From assembly GCA_036557665.1 (NCBI GenBank), contig DATBHG010000057.1, positions 22,832 through 86,831 of the forward strand: 64,000 bases of DNA, read 5' to 3'. Position numbers and translations under genes: made by a program. The notes below the pieces were generated by a model. The model was not told the origin of the DNA. It did not search any database and worked only from the letters and a program-made list of their open reading frames with translations. How positions within the stretch are numbered: the first letter of the stretch is position 1; every line of letters begins with the position of its first letter. The stretch comes from VAZQ01 sp036557665 (GTDB lineage: Bacteria > Pseudomonadota > Alphaproteobacteria > Rhizobiales > Xanthobacteraceae). Of the stretch, positions 42,324 to 50,987 are shown one piece after another.

Positions 42324-43754
42324 ATGACCCAACAGAACCACCGGCTCGATGAGCTCGACCTGATTGTCCGCAACGGAACCTTGGTGATTCCGGGCGTCGG
42401 GCAGGCCGCGGCCGATGTCGGCATCGCCGGGGGCAAGATCGTCGCCTTGGGCGCAAATCTCGCGGGACGCTCGCGCGAAATTTATGACGCGACCGGCCGC
42501 ACGGTCCTTCCCGGCATTTTCGACCCGCACATCCATCTCGGCAACGAGCAGTCCTATGAGAGCGAGACCGAGACCGAGACCAGGGCTGCGATCATCGGCG
42601 GCATCACCACGGTCGGGATTTTTCTGCGCAGCCTCGAGGATTCCTATTTCCAACATCTCCCGGCCTTCTGCCGGGCGATGAACGAGCGCAGCTACGTCGA
42701 TTCCGTCTTCCACCCGCAGATCTTCACCGAGGAGCAGATCGAGGAAATCCCCGGCTACGCGGAGCAGTACGGTATTCGCTCGTTCAAGTTCTACATGTCG
42801 GGGATGCCGGGCATCGTGAAATCGGTGACCGACGACGTTCTCCTGCAGGGTTTCCGCACGGTGGCCTCGCTCGGCAGCGATGCGGTCGCCTGCGTTCATT
42901 GCGAGACCGGCGCCCTGGTCGACCGGGCGCGCAACGAGCTCAAGACGCGCAAGCCCGAGGGAACGCTCGCCGACTGGGAGGATGCGCATCCCGCCATGGC
43001 GGAAGCGCTGGCGATCCAGACCGCGCTCTATCTGGCCGAGATCGCCGGCGCGCACCTCTATGTCGTGCACCTGTCCAGCCGTCAGGGTCTGGAAGTGGTC
43101 CGCAACGCGCGCCTCGCCGGCATGCGGTTTACGGTCGAGACGACGACACCCTATCTCGGCATCAACAGCAGCGACCCGAACGGTTTTCTGGCCAAGATGG
43201 TGCCGCCGGTGCGCACGCCCGAGCACCAGGCGGCCCTGTGGGACGGGCTGCTGGAAGGCTCCATCAACACCGTCGGGACCGACAACACTTCACGCGCGCT
43301 CGCGACCAAGCGGCCGCAGGCCGGGCTTCATGGGTCGCGCCCGGGCCTGCCGGCGCTCGGCACGCATTTGCCGGCTCTGTTGCACTACGGACGCCTGCGC
43401 GGGGTGCCACTGGAGGTTCTCATCGAGCGCGCGACACGCAGTCCCGCCCGCGTCTATGGCATCTACCCGCAGAAGGGCACGATCGCCGTCGGCTCCGATG
43501 CAGACCTCGTGGTGGTCGATCTCGAGCAGGAACGCGTGGTGCGCCCCGAGGAGCTGCAGGGAATGTCGGATTTCTCTCCGTTCGAAGGCAAAAAGCTTCG
43601 CGGCTGGCCGGTCGCGACGATCAAGGCCGGCAGGGTCGTCGTACGCGACGGCAACGTCGTCGCAAAACCGAATGGACGCTATCTGCACCGCAAGGCCGGC
43701 CCGGCGCAGCAGCTCCCATGGCTTCAGCGCTCAATTCGTACAAGGGTGAGTTAG
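42324..43754 (+). CDS. Hydantoinase/dihydropyrimidinase-like amidohydrolase
   Basis: The 476-residue cyclic-amide hydrolase has the full binuclear site: GIFDPHIHLGN (HxH about residue 69), the carboxylated Lys in RSFKFYMSG (about residue 154), His in ACVHCETGAL and YVVHLSSRQ, and Asp in VGTDNTSRA. It should hydrolyse a cyclic imide or ureide ring. It follows the cytosine-deaminase-like gene by 207 bp containing a repeat whose right end contributes the start region (GAATGGAGC then ATG). A role as allantoinase or dihydroorotase is less likely from the motifs but not excluded. Confidence 0.9.
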   Translation: MTQQNHRLDELDLIVRNGTLVIPGVGQAAADVGIAGGKIVALGANLAGRSREIYDATGRTVLPGIFDPHIHLGNEQSYESETETETRAAIIGGITTVGIFLRSLEDSYFQHLPAFCRAMNERSYVDSVFHPQIFTEEQIEEIPGYAEQYGIRSFKFYMSGMPGIVKSVTDDVLLQGFRTVASLGSDAVACVHCETGALVDRARNELKTRKPEGTLADWEDAHPAMAEALAIQTALYLAEIAGAHLYVVHLSSRQGLEVVRNARLAGMRFTVETTTPYLGINSSDPNGFLAKMVPPVRTPEHQAALWDGLLEGSINTVGTDNTSRALATKRPQAGLHGSRPGLPALGTHLPALLHYGRLRGVPLEVLIERATRSPARVYGIYPQKGTIAVGSDADLVVVDLEQERVVRPEELQGMSDFSPFEGKKLRGWPVATIKAGRVVVRDGNVVAKPNGRYLHRKAGPAQQLPWLQRSIRTRVS

Positions 43755-43771
43755 CGCGCGTCCTTCTCGGA

Positions 43772-44779
43772 TCACGGGACGACGAACCGTGTGAGCTGAT
43801 CGATCGGTCTTCCAGTCGCGGCGGAAAGGTAGCTCATGTCGACATAGTCGGGCACCTTTGCGCTCATGTCGTTCTTGCTGAATCCGAAGGCAGGGCCCTG
43901 CTTTGCGACGTTCACCATCGTGCGCACATCCGCGCGCACATCCCAGATGCCGTGCCTCCACGCTTCGGCGATGACATCCCTGCTGACACCGGTATATTCC
44001 GTGATCAGGGTCACGGCTTTCTCCGGATTCTTCACGTAGAACGCGAGCGAATTGGCATAGGCTTTCAGAAATTTCACCGCCGTATCGCGATCCCTGAGAA
44101 AATCGGCATTGGCCGCAAGAATTTGGTTGCCGCCGCCATATTTCTCCGTCTTTCCGATGTCGCAGCAGGCCGGATAGTAGCCGTAGCCTTCGACGACCGC
44201 CCGATCGATGACCGGAGACCATAGCACCAGGCTGTCGAGGTCTCCGCTCTTGAGCGCCTGCAACTCGGCGGGCCCGGCCGAGGTCGTGTTGAGCAGGCTG
44301 ACCTTGGCGAGGTCCACACCATTTTCCCGGGCCGCGAGCGTGAACAGGATGGCGACATAGCTTCCGGGCGGACGGCCGAGGCGCTTGCCTTCGAGATCCT
44401 TCCAGGAATTGAGCGCGACGCCCTTGCGCATGATCAGGTTCTGTCCGCCGAGTTGCTCGCCCGCCACGACCTTGACATTGGTGACGTTCTGGTCGGCCAT
44501 CACCGCCGGGTTCTGATACCCCAGAGTGCCGATCTCGACCCCGCTCTGGAGATTGCGCTGCATCTCGGCGTTGGTACCTGCAGGGATATACTCGACACGG
44601 AAGCCGGATGCCTCCGCAAACGGGCCGATGCCCCACAATGGGATTCCGCTGACACTGCGCGCAACGGTAATGCGGATGTGCCTGGGCGCATCGGCGCGGG
44701 TATTGCAGGCCGCGGCGATGAGGCCCGAGGCAAACGCGAGCGTCGAGATCGCACCGCACTTCCAGATGCAGATTCGCAT
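43772..44779 (-). CDS. NitT/TauT-type ABC substrate-binding protein (paralogue 1)
   Basis: The 335-residue receptor has a signal peptide with a possible lipobox (LIAAAC). It shares with the receptors at 48650 and 49971 the blocks GGQNLIMRKGV, SWKDLEGKRLGRPPGSY, EGYGYYPACCDIG and DMSYLSAATGRPIDQL. It is on the opposite strand from its neighbours and converges with the hydantoinase-like gene by 17 bp. The ligand is unknown. It probably uses the permease and ATPase at 51-52.7 kb, or an importer elsewhere. Confidence 0.88.
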   Translation of the reverse strand: MRICIWKCGAISTLAFASGLIAAACNTRADAPRHIRITVARSVSGIPLWGIGPFAEASGFRVEYIPAGTNAEMQRNLQSGVEIGTLGYQNPAVMADQNVTNVKVVAGEQLGGQNLIMRKGVALNSWKDLEGKRLGRPPGSYVAILFTLAARENGVDLAKVSLLNTTSAGPAELQALKSGDLDSLVLWSPVIDRAVVEGYGYYPACCDIGKTEKYGGGNQILAANADFLRDRDTAVKFLKAYANSLAFYVKNPEKAVTLITEYTGVSRDVIAEAWRHGIWDVRADVRTMVNVAKQGPAFGFSKNDMSAKVPDYVDMSYLSAATGRPIDQLTRFVVP

Positions 44780-44821
44780 TGCGCGCGTCCCTTTGTCCGG
44801 ATGAGACGATGAGATAACTTT

Positions 44822-44902
44822 CGCAGGGGCGACGCATTGCGTCGCCCTCGCGGCCGCTTGCACGTGGGCGAAGAGGGGCGAGGCAGTGCCTCGCCCCTGC
44901 GC
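44822..44902. repeat. Family A composite palindromic repeat
   Basis: CGCAGGGGCGACGCATTGCGTCGCCC and GGGGCGAGGCAGTGCCTCGCCCC flank a 30-bp spacer, with inverted ends CGCAGGGGCGA and TCGCCCCTGCG. It lies between the divergent starts at 44779 and 44944, so it sits in a promoter region. Confidence 0.85.
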
Positions 44903-44943
44903 CACGAGCAGACGTATAATACAAAACAACGTAGAGGAAGAGG

Positions 44944-45906
44944 ATGCCGCCCAAGCAAAGAATAGTGGCGATCGAGGAGCACTTCTGGATTCCCGAATTG
45001 CGCGATCGCTACAGCGGGCCGCGCGGGATCTCTGCGCACACGCCCTCGCGGCAACTCGATGATCTCGGCGAGCTCCGCCTTCAGGACATGGATGCCGCGG
45101 GTATCGACATGCAGGTGATCTCGCACATGCAGCCGGGGACCCAGATATTCGATGCGGAGACCGCGGTTGCGCTCGCACGCAAGGCCAATGACGCGCTGAA
45201 TGCAGCCATCTGCACCCATCCGTCGCGCTTCGCGGGCTTCGCCGAGCTGCCGACGGTCGATCCCAGATCGGCAGCGGACGAGCTCGAGCGCATGGTCGCG
45301 CGTCATGGGTTCAAGGGCGCGCTGATCAATGGTTTGACCGAGGGCGACTTTCTCGACGAGAAGCGTTTCTGGTGCATTTTCGAGCGCGCGCAGGCGCTCG
45401 ACGTGCCGATCTACATCCATCCAGGCATCCCTCACCCCGCCGTCACCCAGGCCTATTATTCCCATTATCGCCGCGGCGACTTCCCGTTCCTGTCGGTGGC
45501 ATGGGGGTTCACCGCGGAGGCCGCAATTGGGGCCATCCGCCTGGTCGTCAGCGGGCTGTTCGACGCATATCCGGGGCTCAAGATCATCCTGGGGCACCTC
45601 GGCGAGACCATTCCCTTCACGCTGTGGCGCTGCGACTGGATCATACGAAATGTCGGGGCCAGGTCGGCATTCGCCGACACGTTCCGCGAGCATTTTTACC
45701 TCACGACCAGCGGCAGCTTCCAGCAATCGGCGCTCACCTGCTGCATCGCCGAGCTTGGCATAGACAGGATCATGTTCGCGGTGGATTATCCCTACAATTC
45801 GAGTGCCGACGGGGTCGCATTCATCCGCGCTGCGCAGATCAGCGAGGAGGACAAGGCAAAGATCCTGTACGGCAATGCGGAGCGCCTGCTTCGGCTTGGC
45901 AAATAG
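44944..45906 (+). CDS. Amidohydrolase 2, resorcylate/hydroxybenzoate decarboxylase-like
   Basis: The 320-residue TIM-barrel enzyme begins RIVAIEEHFWIPEL (E-x-H metal motif). It has His in PIYIHPGIPHP and LGHLGETIPFTLWRCD and Asp in MFAVDYPYNSS. This is the signature set of gamma-resorcylate / 2,3-dihydroxybenzoate-type non-oxidative decarboxylases and related amidohydrolases. RBS GTAGAGGAAGAGG precedes ATG. It lies between the divergent binding protein and the LLM monooxygenase, suggesting decarboxylation or hydrolysis within the same catabolic route. Confidence 0.88.
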   Translation: MPPKQRIVAIEEHFWIPELRDRYSGPRGISAHTPSRQLDDLGELRLQDMDAAGIDMQVISHMQPGTQIFDAETAVALARKANDALNAAICTHPSRFAGFAELPTVDPRSAADELERMVARHGFKGALINGLTEGDFLDEKRFWCIFERAQALDVPIYIHPGIPHPAVTQAYYSHYRRGDFPFLSVAWGFTAEAAIGAIRLVVSGLFDAYPGLKIILGHLGETIPFTLWRCDWIIRNVGARSAFADTFREHFYLTTSGSFQQSALTCCIAELGIDRIMFAVDYPYNSSADGVAFIRAAQISEEDKAKILYGNAERLLRLGK

Positions 45907-45938
45907 AGCGGAGTTCGATGACATCTGTCCGCGCTCGT

Positions 45939-46082
45939 GTAGGGTGGGTTAGCCACAAATCGGCTCCGCCGATTTGTGGTGTAACCCACCGCACCCCGAC
46001 CGCAGATGCATTTGCGTGTGGCGGTGGGTTACGCCGCACCAGTCGGCCTTTCAGGCCGACTTGCGCGGCTAACCCACCCTAC
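45939..46082. repeat. Family B intergenic repeat
   Basis: GTAGGGTGGGTTAGC to CTAACCCACCCTAC, with internal hairpins CACAAATCGGC/GCCGATTTGTG and AGTCGGCCTTT/AGGCCGACT. It lies between the amidohydrolase and LLM genes. Confidence 0.9.
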
Positions 46083-46102
46083 TGATTCCTTTCGAGCAAA
46101 CG

Positions 46103-47269
46103 ATGGAGCGCCTGCCAAACCCTATTCTTGGCCCGAACAGGTTCAAGTTGGGCCTGTTCAATGCCAATTGCGACGGCGGCTTTTCCATCAGCAAGGCGCC
46201 GGAACGCTGGCGCTGCGAGTGGGACGACGTGGTCAACGCCTGCGTCATGGCGGACGAGGCCGGCATCGATTTCATTCTTCCCGTGGCAAAATGGCGCGGG
46301 CTGAGCGGCGAAGCCGACAATCTGGGCCGCTCTTTCGAGACCATGACGCACAGCGCTGCCATCGGCGCGCTCACCAGGCGAATCGGGCTGTTCGCGACGG
46401 TTCACGTGCCGCTCGCGACGCCCGCTTTCGTCGCCAAGTCCATCGCGACAATCGATCACGTGACGCACGGCCGTTCCGGGCTCAATATCGTGTGCGGGTG
46501 GAACCAGGACGAGTTCGACGTGCACGGTGTTACCATCGACCCGGAGCGCCGGTATGACCAGGGGCTCGAGTGGTTCATGATCTATGCCAAGCTCTTGCAG
46601 GGCGGCCCGCCGTTCGACTGGGATGGCGAGTTCTACAAGCTGCGCGGCCTGACGACGAGCCCGCTCACCGTACAGCGGCCTCGACCGCCCATCATGTCCG
46701 CGGGCTTTTCGCCCAAAGGCCGCGACTTCGCGGCGCAGGCGGCCGATCTCCTGTTCACCTCGGTGTCGAATATGGCGCGGGCGCCGGCGATCGTGAGAAG
46801 CGTGCATGATTTTGCAGCCCGCTACGGGCGCAAGGTGCAGGTCTTCACGACGTGTCACATCGTGTGCCGTCCGACCCGCAACGAGGCGGAAGACTTCTAT
46901 TATTATTATGCGGAGGAGATGGCCGACAGGGAATCGCTTGCCTATATCGTGGCGCAAAAAACCGCCACCGCCGGTGGCGACATTTCCAAGGCCGAGCGGC
47001 CCGACACCAATCCGGAAGCCAACACGCGCAAGCGCGGCAAGGTCTATCCCGGCACGTTCCCCGGCTGTTACATCATCGTCGGCACGCCGGACGACGTGGC
47101 CGACGAGATGATCGAGATGAGCTCGGCCGGGCTCGCCGGCGCATCCATTTGTTTTCTGGATTACCTCGCAGCCATGCCGTATTTCATTCAGGAGGTGCTG
47201 CCGCGGCTGGAGCGCGCGGGCCTGCGTGAATCCGGCGCGGTCGCCGCGCGTCGCACCGCCACCGCCTGA
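46103..47269 (+). CDS. LLM-class flavin monooxygenase (RutA/SsuD/DszA-like)
   Basis: The 388-residue monooxygenase opens NPILGPNRFKLGLFNANCDG and has the long-chain family markers ATVHVPLATPAFVAKSIATI, HGRSGLNIVCGWNQDEFDVHG and QRPRPPIMSAGFSPKGRDFA. The insertion around PERRYDQGLEWFM and the NPEANTRKRGKVYPGTF region are typical of members that open or oxygenate ring or sulfur compounds (for example RutA on uracil). With the neighbouring deaminase- and hydantoinase-like enzymes, ring oxygenation is plausible. Reduced FMN must be supplied by another enzyme. Confidence 0.9.
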   Translation: MERLPNPILGPNRFKLGLFNANCDGGFSISKAPERWRCEWDDVVNACVMADEAGIDFILPVAKWRGLSGEADNLGRSFETMTHSAAIGALTRRIGLFATVHVPLATPAFVAKSIATIDHVTHGRSGLNIVCGWNQDEFDVHGVTIDPERRYDQGLEWFMIYAKLLQGGPPFDWDGEFYKLRGLTTSPLTVQRPRPPIMSAGFSPKGRDFAAQAADLLFTSVSNMARAPAIVRSVHDFAARYGRKVQVFTTCHIVCRPTRNEAEDFYYYYAEEMADRESLAYIVAQKTATAGGDISKAERPDTNPEANTRKRGKVYPGTFPGCYIIVGTPDDVADEMIEMSSAGLAGASICFLDYLAAMPYFIQEVLPRLERAGLRESGAVAARRTATA

Positions 47270-47328
47270 GCAACCGTCGATGGATATCTGGACGCCTGGC
47301 CGAGACCGGATCGAAGGAGCGCAATGAG

Positions 47329-48582
47329 ATGACGCTCGGCTCTTATACGCTGCCCAATCCGTCCAGCGTCGGGAGCACGGATTACCTCGCCGGCATCAAT
47401 TTCGAGCGCATGCGCGCGGAGCGTCTGCGCAAGGCGCAGGCAGCGCTCAAGCGCCACGACATCGCCGCGGCCTTGCTCGTGCGGCCGGAAAACATGCGTT
47501 ACACGCTTGCGGTGAAAGGCCACGCGTTTTGTCCCCAGCTCAGCTACGCCCTCGTTTTCGCCGAGCATGATCCTGTTCTTTACGAGCTCGGCGACATGGT
47601 CGAGCATCAGAAGCTGTATTGTCCGTGGCTCAAGCCGGAAAACATCCGCTTTTCCTATTCCTGGCTCGATTCGATCTGCGGCCCCGAGGGAGCGCGGCAG
47701 GAGGCCGAGCGCTTCGCCGCGAGCATTGTCGCCGAGCTCGAGGCAAACGGCGTCCTCCGCGAGCGCATCGGCACCGATGCGCTCGACGAGGTGGGGCGCG
47801 CGGCGTTGCGGGCAGCAGGCGTGAACATGGTCGACGTAAAACCCGCCATCATGGAGGCGCGCCGCTGCAAGACACCGGATGAGATTGCATGCATCGAGAC
47901 GGCAATCGCCATTTCCAACAACGGCTACGCCCGCTTCATGGATTTCAAGCCCGGAATGCGCGAGCGCGATGGCGGCGCCGTCATGCATGAGGCCATGATT
48001 CGGGCCGGAGCCGAATTCGCCTCCGGCGGCGTACGCTCGAAGCTCAACACCTATGACGTCTACCACCACGGCAACACCGACCGCATCGTCGACGCCGGCG
48101 ATCTTGTCGTGGTGAACACCTGCGGCACGACGTTTGCCGGCTACCGGGTGTGCATCTATCGCAGCTTCATCCTGGGCCGAAAGCCCAATCGCAGGGAACG
48201 CGACTTCTACGCACGCTGCCGGGACCGCGTCTATGCCATCATCGATGCGATGAGGCCGGGCGGGACCACGGCGGACGCGGCAAAGGCGCTGCTGCCGTCG
48301 AATACCTGGGGTTATCCGGCGGAGCAGTCGCTCCTCGTGGCGGAAGTCGGTCACGGGATCGGGATGACCTACGAGCAGCCGGTTATCAGTCGAATCTGGT
48401 CCTTCGATCATCCGCAGACGCTCGAGCCGGGCATGGTGGTCGCGGTGGAATGCCGCGAAGGCGAATGGGGTTATGGCGGCGTGCGGCTCGAGGAGATGGT
48501 GCTGGTGACGGAGACCGGCACCCGCATACTGAGCAACTGGCCGGCGGAGGAGATCATCCCGGTGGCGAGCGTGCTGGGTTAG
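47329..48582 (+). CDS. Creatinase-like M24 family protein lacking metal ligands
   Basis: The 417-residue protein has the creatinase N-terminal domain and the pita-bread M24 domain (about 170-410). Where metallopeptidases have two Asp ligands, it reads LVVVNTCGTTFAGYRVCIYRSF: the first Asp is Asn and the second is Cys. His in VGHGIGMTYEQP, Glu in VAVECREGEW and Glu in VRLEEMVLV remain. This is like creatinase, which works without metal, rather than prolidase. ATG at 47329 follows GGAG. C-N hydrolysis of a guanidino- or amidino-like intermediate is the natural guess, not proven. Confidence 0.88.
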   Translation: MTLGSYTLPNPSSVGSTDYLAGINFERMRAERLRKAQAALKRHDIAAALLVRPENMRYTLAVKGHAFCPQLSYALVFAEHDPVLYELGDMVEHQKLYCPWLKPENIRFSYSWLDSICGPEGARQEAERFAASIVAELEANGVLRERIGTDALDEVGRAALRAAGVNMVDVKPAIMEARRCKTPDEIACIETAIAISNNGYARFMDFKPGMRERDGGAVMHEAMIRAGAEFASGGVRSKLNTYDVYHHGNTDRIVDAGDLVVVNTCGTTFAGYRVCIYRSFILGRKPNRRERDFYARCRDRVYAIIDAMRPGGTTADAAKALLPSNTWGYPAEQSLLVAEVGHGIGMTYEQPVISRIWSFDHPQTLEPGMVVAVECREGEWGYGGVRLEEMVLVTETGTRILSNWPAEEIIPVASVLG

Positions 48583-48598
48583 CGTGATGTAACCAGCG

Positions 48599-48627
48599 TA
48601 GGGGCGAGGCATGCCTCGCCCCTACAA
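48599..48627. repeat. Family A palindrome (short form)
   Basis: GTAGGGGCGAGGCATGCCTC and its completion to CCCTAC form a near-perfect 28-bp palindrome just after the M24 stop and before the ribosome binding site of the next gene. Confidence 0.85.
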
Positions 48628-48649
48628 TTTGAAAGGAGGGGAAGCAGAC

Positions 48650-49656
48650 ATGAAGCAATTTCGATTCCTTCTTGCCGGGGTCATCATCCGGCAATGTTGC
48701 TCGGGAGCGCAACCAGCCATCCCGCATGCGCGCAGCAGGATAAAAAGACGATCCGCATCGGATCCGCCCGCGGCATCCATTTCGTCGCCCTGTTCGGCCT
48801 CGCGCCGTTTGCGCAAAAGTACGGGCTGCACACCGAGATGATTCCCATCATGAGTAACGCCGACCAGCAGCGCGCATTGCAGGCGGGCGGCGTGGAGGTC
48901 GCAACCCAGGGCTATCACAACCCGGCCATCATGGCGGAGCAGAATGTCGCCAACGTCAAGATAATCGCCGGGCTTTATCTCGGCGGACAGAACCTGATCA
49001 TGCGCAAGGGGGTCGAGCTCAAGACCTGGAAGGATCTGGAAGGTAAGAAGATCGGCCGTGCGCCGGGGACGTTCGCGCAGATATTGTTCATACTGGCGGC
49101 CGAAGCGAACCACGTGGATGTTTCCAAGATCAACCTGATCAACGTGACGGCGGCGGGGCCGGCGGAGCTGCAGGCGCTGCGCAACGGCGATCTCGACGGC
49201 CTCGTCATGTTCTCGCCGACCGTCGATCGCGGGGTGGTCGAAGGTTATGCCTATTATCCGCCGTGCTGCGATATTTCTTCCACCCCCACCTTCGGCGGAC
49301 GCAATCAGCTGCTCGCCGCCAACACGGAATTTCTCAAGGACCGCCAGACCGTGGTCAACTTCCTCAAGGCCTATGTGGAGGCGCAGGATTACTACGTGAA
49401 CAACCGCGACAAGGCGGTCGAGATCATCATGCAATTTACCGGCGTCGGCAAGGACGTGATAAACGAGGCGATCAAGCACGCCACGCTGGAGCACCGGGTC
49501 GACGTGCCGACCGCGGTCGCCATCGCGAAGGAAGGCCCCAAGTTCGGCTTCACCAAGGCGGACATGAGCGGCAAGGTCGCATCCTATTTCGACCTGAGCT
49601 ATCTTTCCGCGGCGACCGGCAAACCGATCGATCAGCTCGACAGGTTGGTAAAATAG
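48650..49656 (+). pseudogene. NitT/TauT-type ABC substrate-binding protein (paralogue 2), frameshifted in signal peptide
   Basis: A strong ribosome site (GAAAGGAGGGG) precedes ATG 48650, which starts a signal peptide MKQFRFLLAGVII. The frame then fails. From 48694 a different phase continues MLLGSATSHPACAQQ and encodes the complete mature receptor (320 codons) with GGQNLIMRKGV, EGYAYYPPCCDIS and SAATGKPIDQL. A one-base loss around 48690 explains it. If real, the protein would not be exported; if a read error, the gene is intact. The mature part is close to the receptors at 43772 and 49971. Confidence 0.8.
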
Positions 49657-49970
49657 CTCGGAGCGCGTTCCGGCGCGGTGGAATATAGCGATGTGCCCCG
49701 AGCGCAGTGCAGCATGAGCACCGAAAGTCACAGCATGCTCATTTCATACGAGAGGGCTGTGCTGCTCATGACGTGCCCCCCCAAAAATGCGCAACATTTT
49801 TTAGGGTGTGCCCGGCGCCGCAGACGCGAGACGGCCCAAAACTACAGCTTCGCCGTTTGTAGGGGCGGGTTTGAAACCCGCCCCTACAGCCACGCGGCCG
49901 GAGCTCGCCGTGGTCCTGGATTGTATGTCGGGCGCACACCAGCGCACCAGAGCTTGCGGAGGAGAATGGG
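49657..49970. other. Intergenic region with two palindromic repeats
   Basis: These 314 bp hold the diverged hairpin at about 49777-49812 (AAAAATGCGCAACATTTTTT core) and the perfect palindrome at 49858-49888. No gene was recognised. A good ribosome site (GGAGGAG) precedes 49971. Confidence 0.6.
49858..49888. repeat. Family A perfect 31-bp palindrome
   Basis: TGTAGGGGCGGGTTTGAAAC continues to its exact complement ending CCCTACA. It has the family A ends with a different core (GGGTTTGAAACCC). Confidence 0.9.
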
Positions 49971-50987
49971 ATGAGCGCCGCTCGAGATGGAAAGTCGGCG
50001 GCGATTGCCGCGCTGATCGGCCTCGCTGTTGCCATGGGTTCGACTGCGCCGATGAAAGCGGCGGAAGGCGACCTCAAGCTCGTGCGTGCCACGCTCTCGC
50101 GCAGCCTTTCCGCTCCCTTCATCTGGGGCTTCAACCCGATCGGGCAAAAATACGGACTGCGTGCGCAGGTCGTCGACGCCATGACCAACGCGGATCAGCA
50201 GCGCAACATCCAGACCGGGGCGGTCGAGGTCGGGTCGGTCGGCTATCAGACCGCTGCGGTAATGGCCGAGCAGAATGTCGGCAACGTGAAGATCATAGCC
50301 GGCATGTATGTCGGCGGTCAGAACCTGATCATGCGCAAAGGGGTCGAGCTCAAATCCTGGAAGGACATCGAAGGAAAGAAGATCGGCCGCCCGCCCGGTT
50401 CCTATGCCGCCATCCTGTTCACGCTGGCAGCTGAAATCAACAAGGTGGACCTCTCGAAGGTGAATCTGGTCAACATCACTCCGGCCGGAGCCCCCGAGCT
50501 GGCTGCGCTGAAAAACGGCGACCTCGACGGTTTCGTCATGTGGTCGCCCGTGATCGATCGCGCGGTGATCGAGGACTACGGCTATTATCCCGAATGCTGC
50601 GATATCGGCGGCACCAAGGAATTCGGCGCCGGAAACCAGCTGCTTGCGGCCAATGCCGAGTTTCTCAAGGATCGCAAAACGGCGGTCACCTTTCTCAAGG
50701 CCTATGTCGAGGCCATGGCCTACTACCGTCAGAATCCGGACAAGACCCTTGCGCTGGCCGCGCAATATACCGGAGGTGCGCCGGCCGTCCTGAGCGAGTC
50801 CATCCGGCATTCCGCCTGGACCTATCGCGTGAATATTCAGAATGCGGTCAATGTTGCCAGGCAGGGCCCGAAGTTCGGGTTCACCAGAGCCGATCTCAGC
50901 AGCAAGGTCCCCGGCTATTTCGACCTGAGCTATCTGGCGGAAGCGACCGGAGAGCCAATCGAGCGCCTCGGGACGTATGGGAATTAG
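49971..50987 (+). CDS. NitT/TauT-type ABC substrate-binding protein (paralogue 3)
   Basis: The 338-residue receptor has a signal peptide (IAALIGLAVAMGSTAPMKAA). It shares GGQNLIMRKGV, SWKDIEGKKIGRPPGSY and DYGYYPECCDIG with the receptors at 43772 and 48650. ATG is preceded by GCGGAGGAGAATGGG. Its stop lies inside the start of the permease gene (ATG 50977), so it is the receptor most directly tied to the importer. Ligand unknown; a shared one with paralogues 1 and 2 is likely because binding-site regions are conserved. Confidence 0.9.
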   Translation: MSAARDGKSAAIAALIGLAVAMGSTAPMKAAEGDLKLVRATLSRSLSAPFIWGFNPIGQKYGLRAQVVDAMTNADQQRNIQTGAVEVGSVGYQTAAVMAEQNVGNVKIIAGMYVGGQNLIMRKGVELKSWKDIEGKKIGRPPGSYAAILFTLAAEINKVDLSKVNLVNITPAGAPELAALKNGDLDGFVMWSPVIDRAVIEDYGYYPECCDIGGTKEFGAGNQLLAANAEFLKDRKTAVTFLKAYVEAMAYYRQNPDKTLALAAQYTGGAPAVLSESIRHSAWTYRVNIQNAVNVARQGPKFGFTRADLSSKVPGYFDLSYLAEATGEPIERLGTYGN

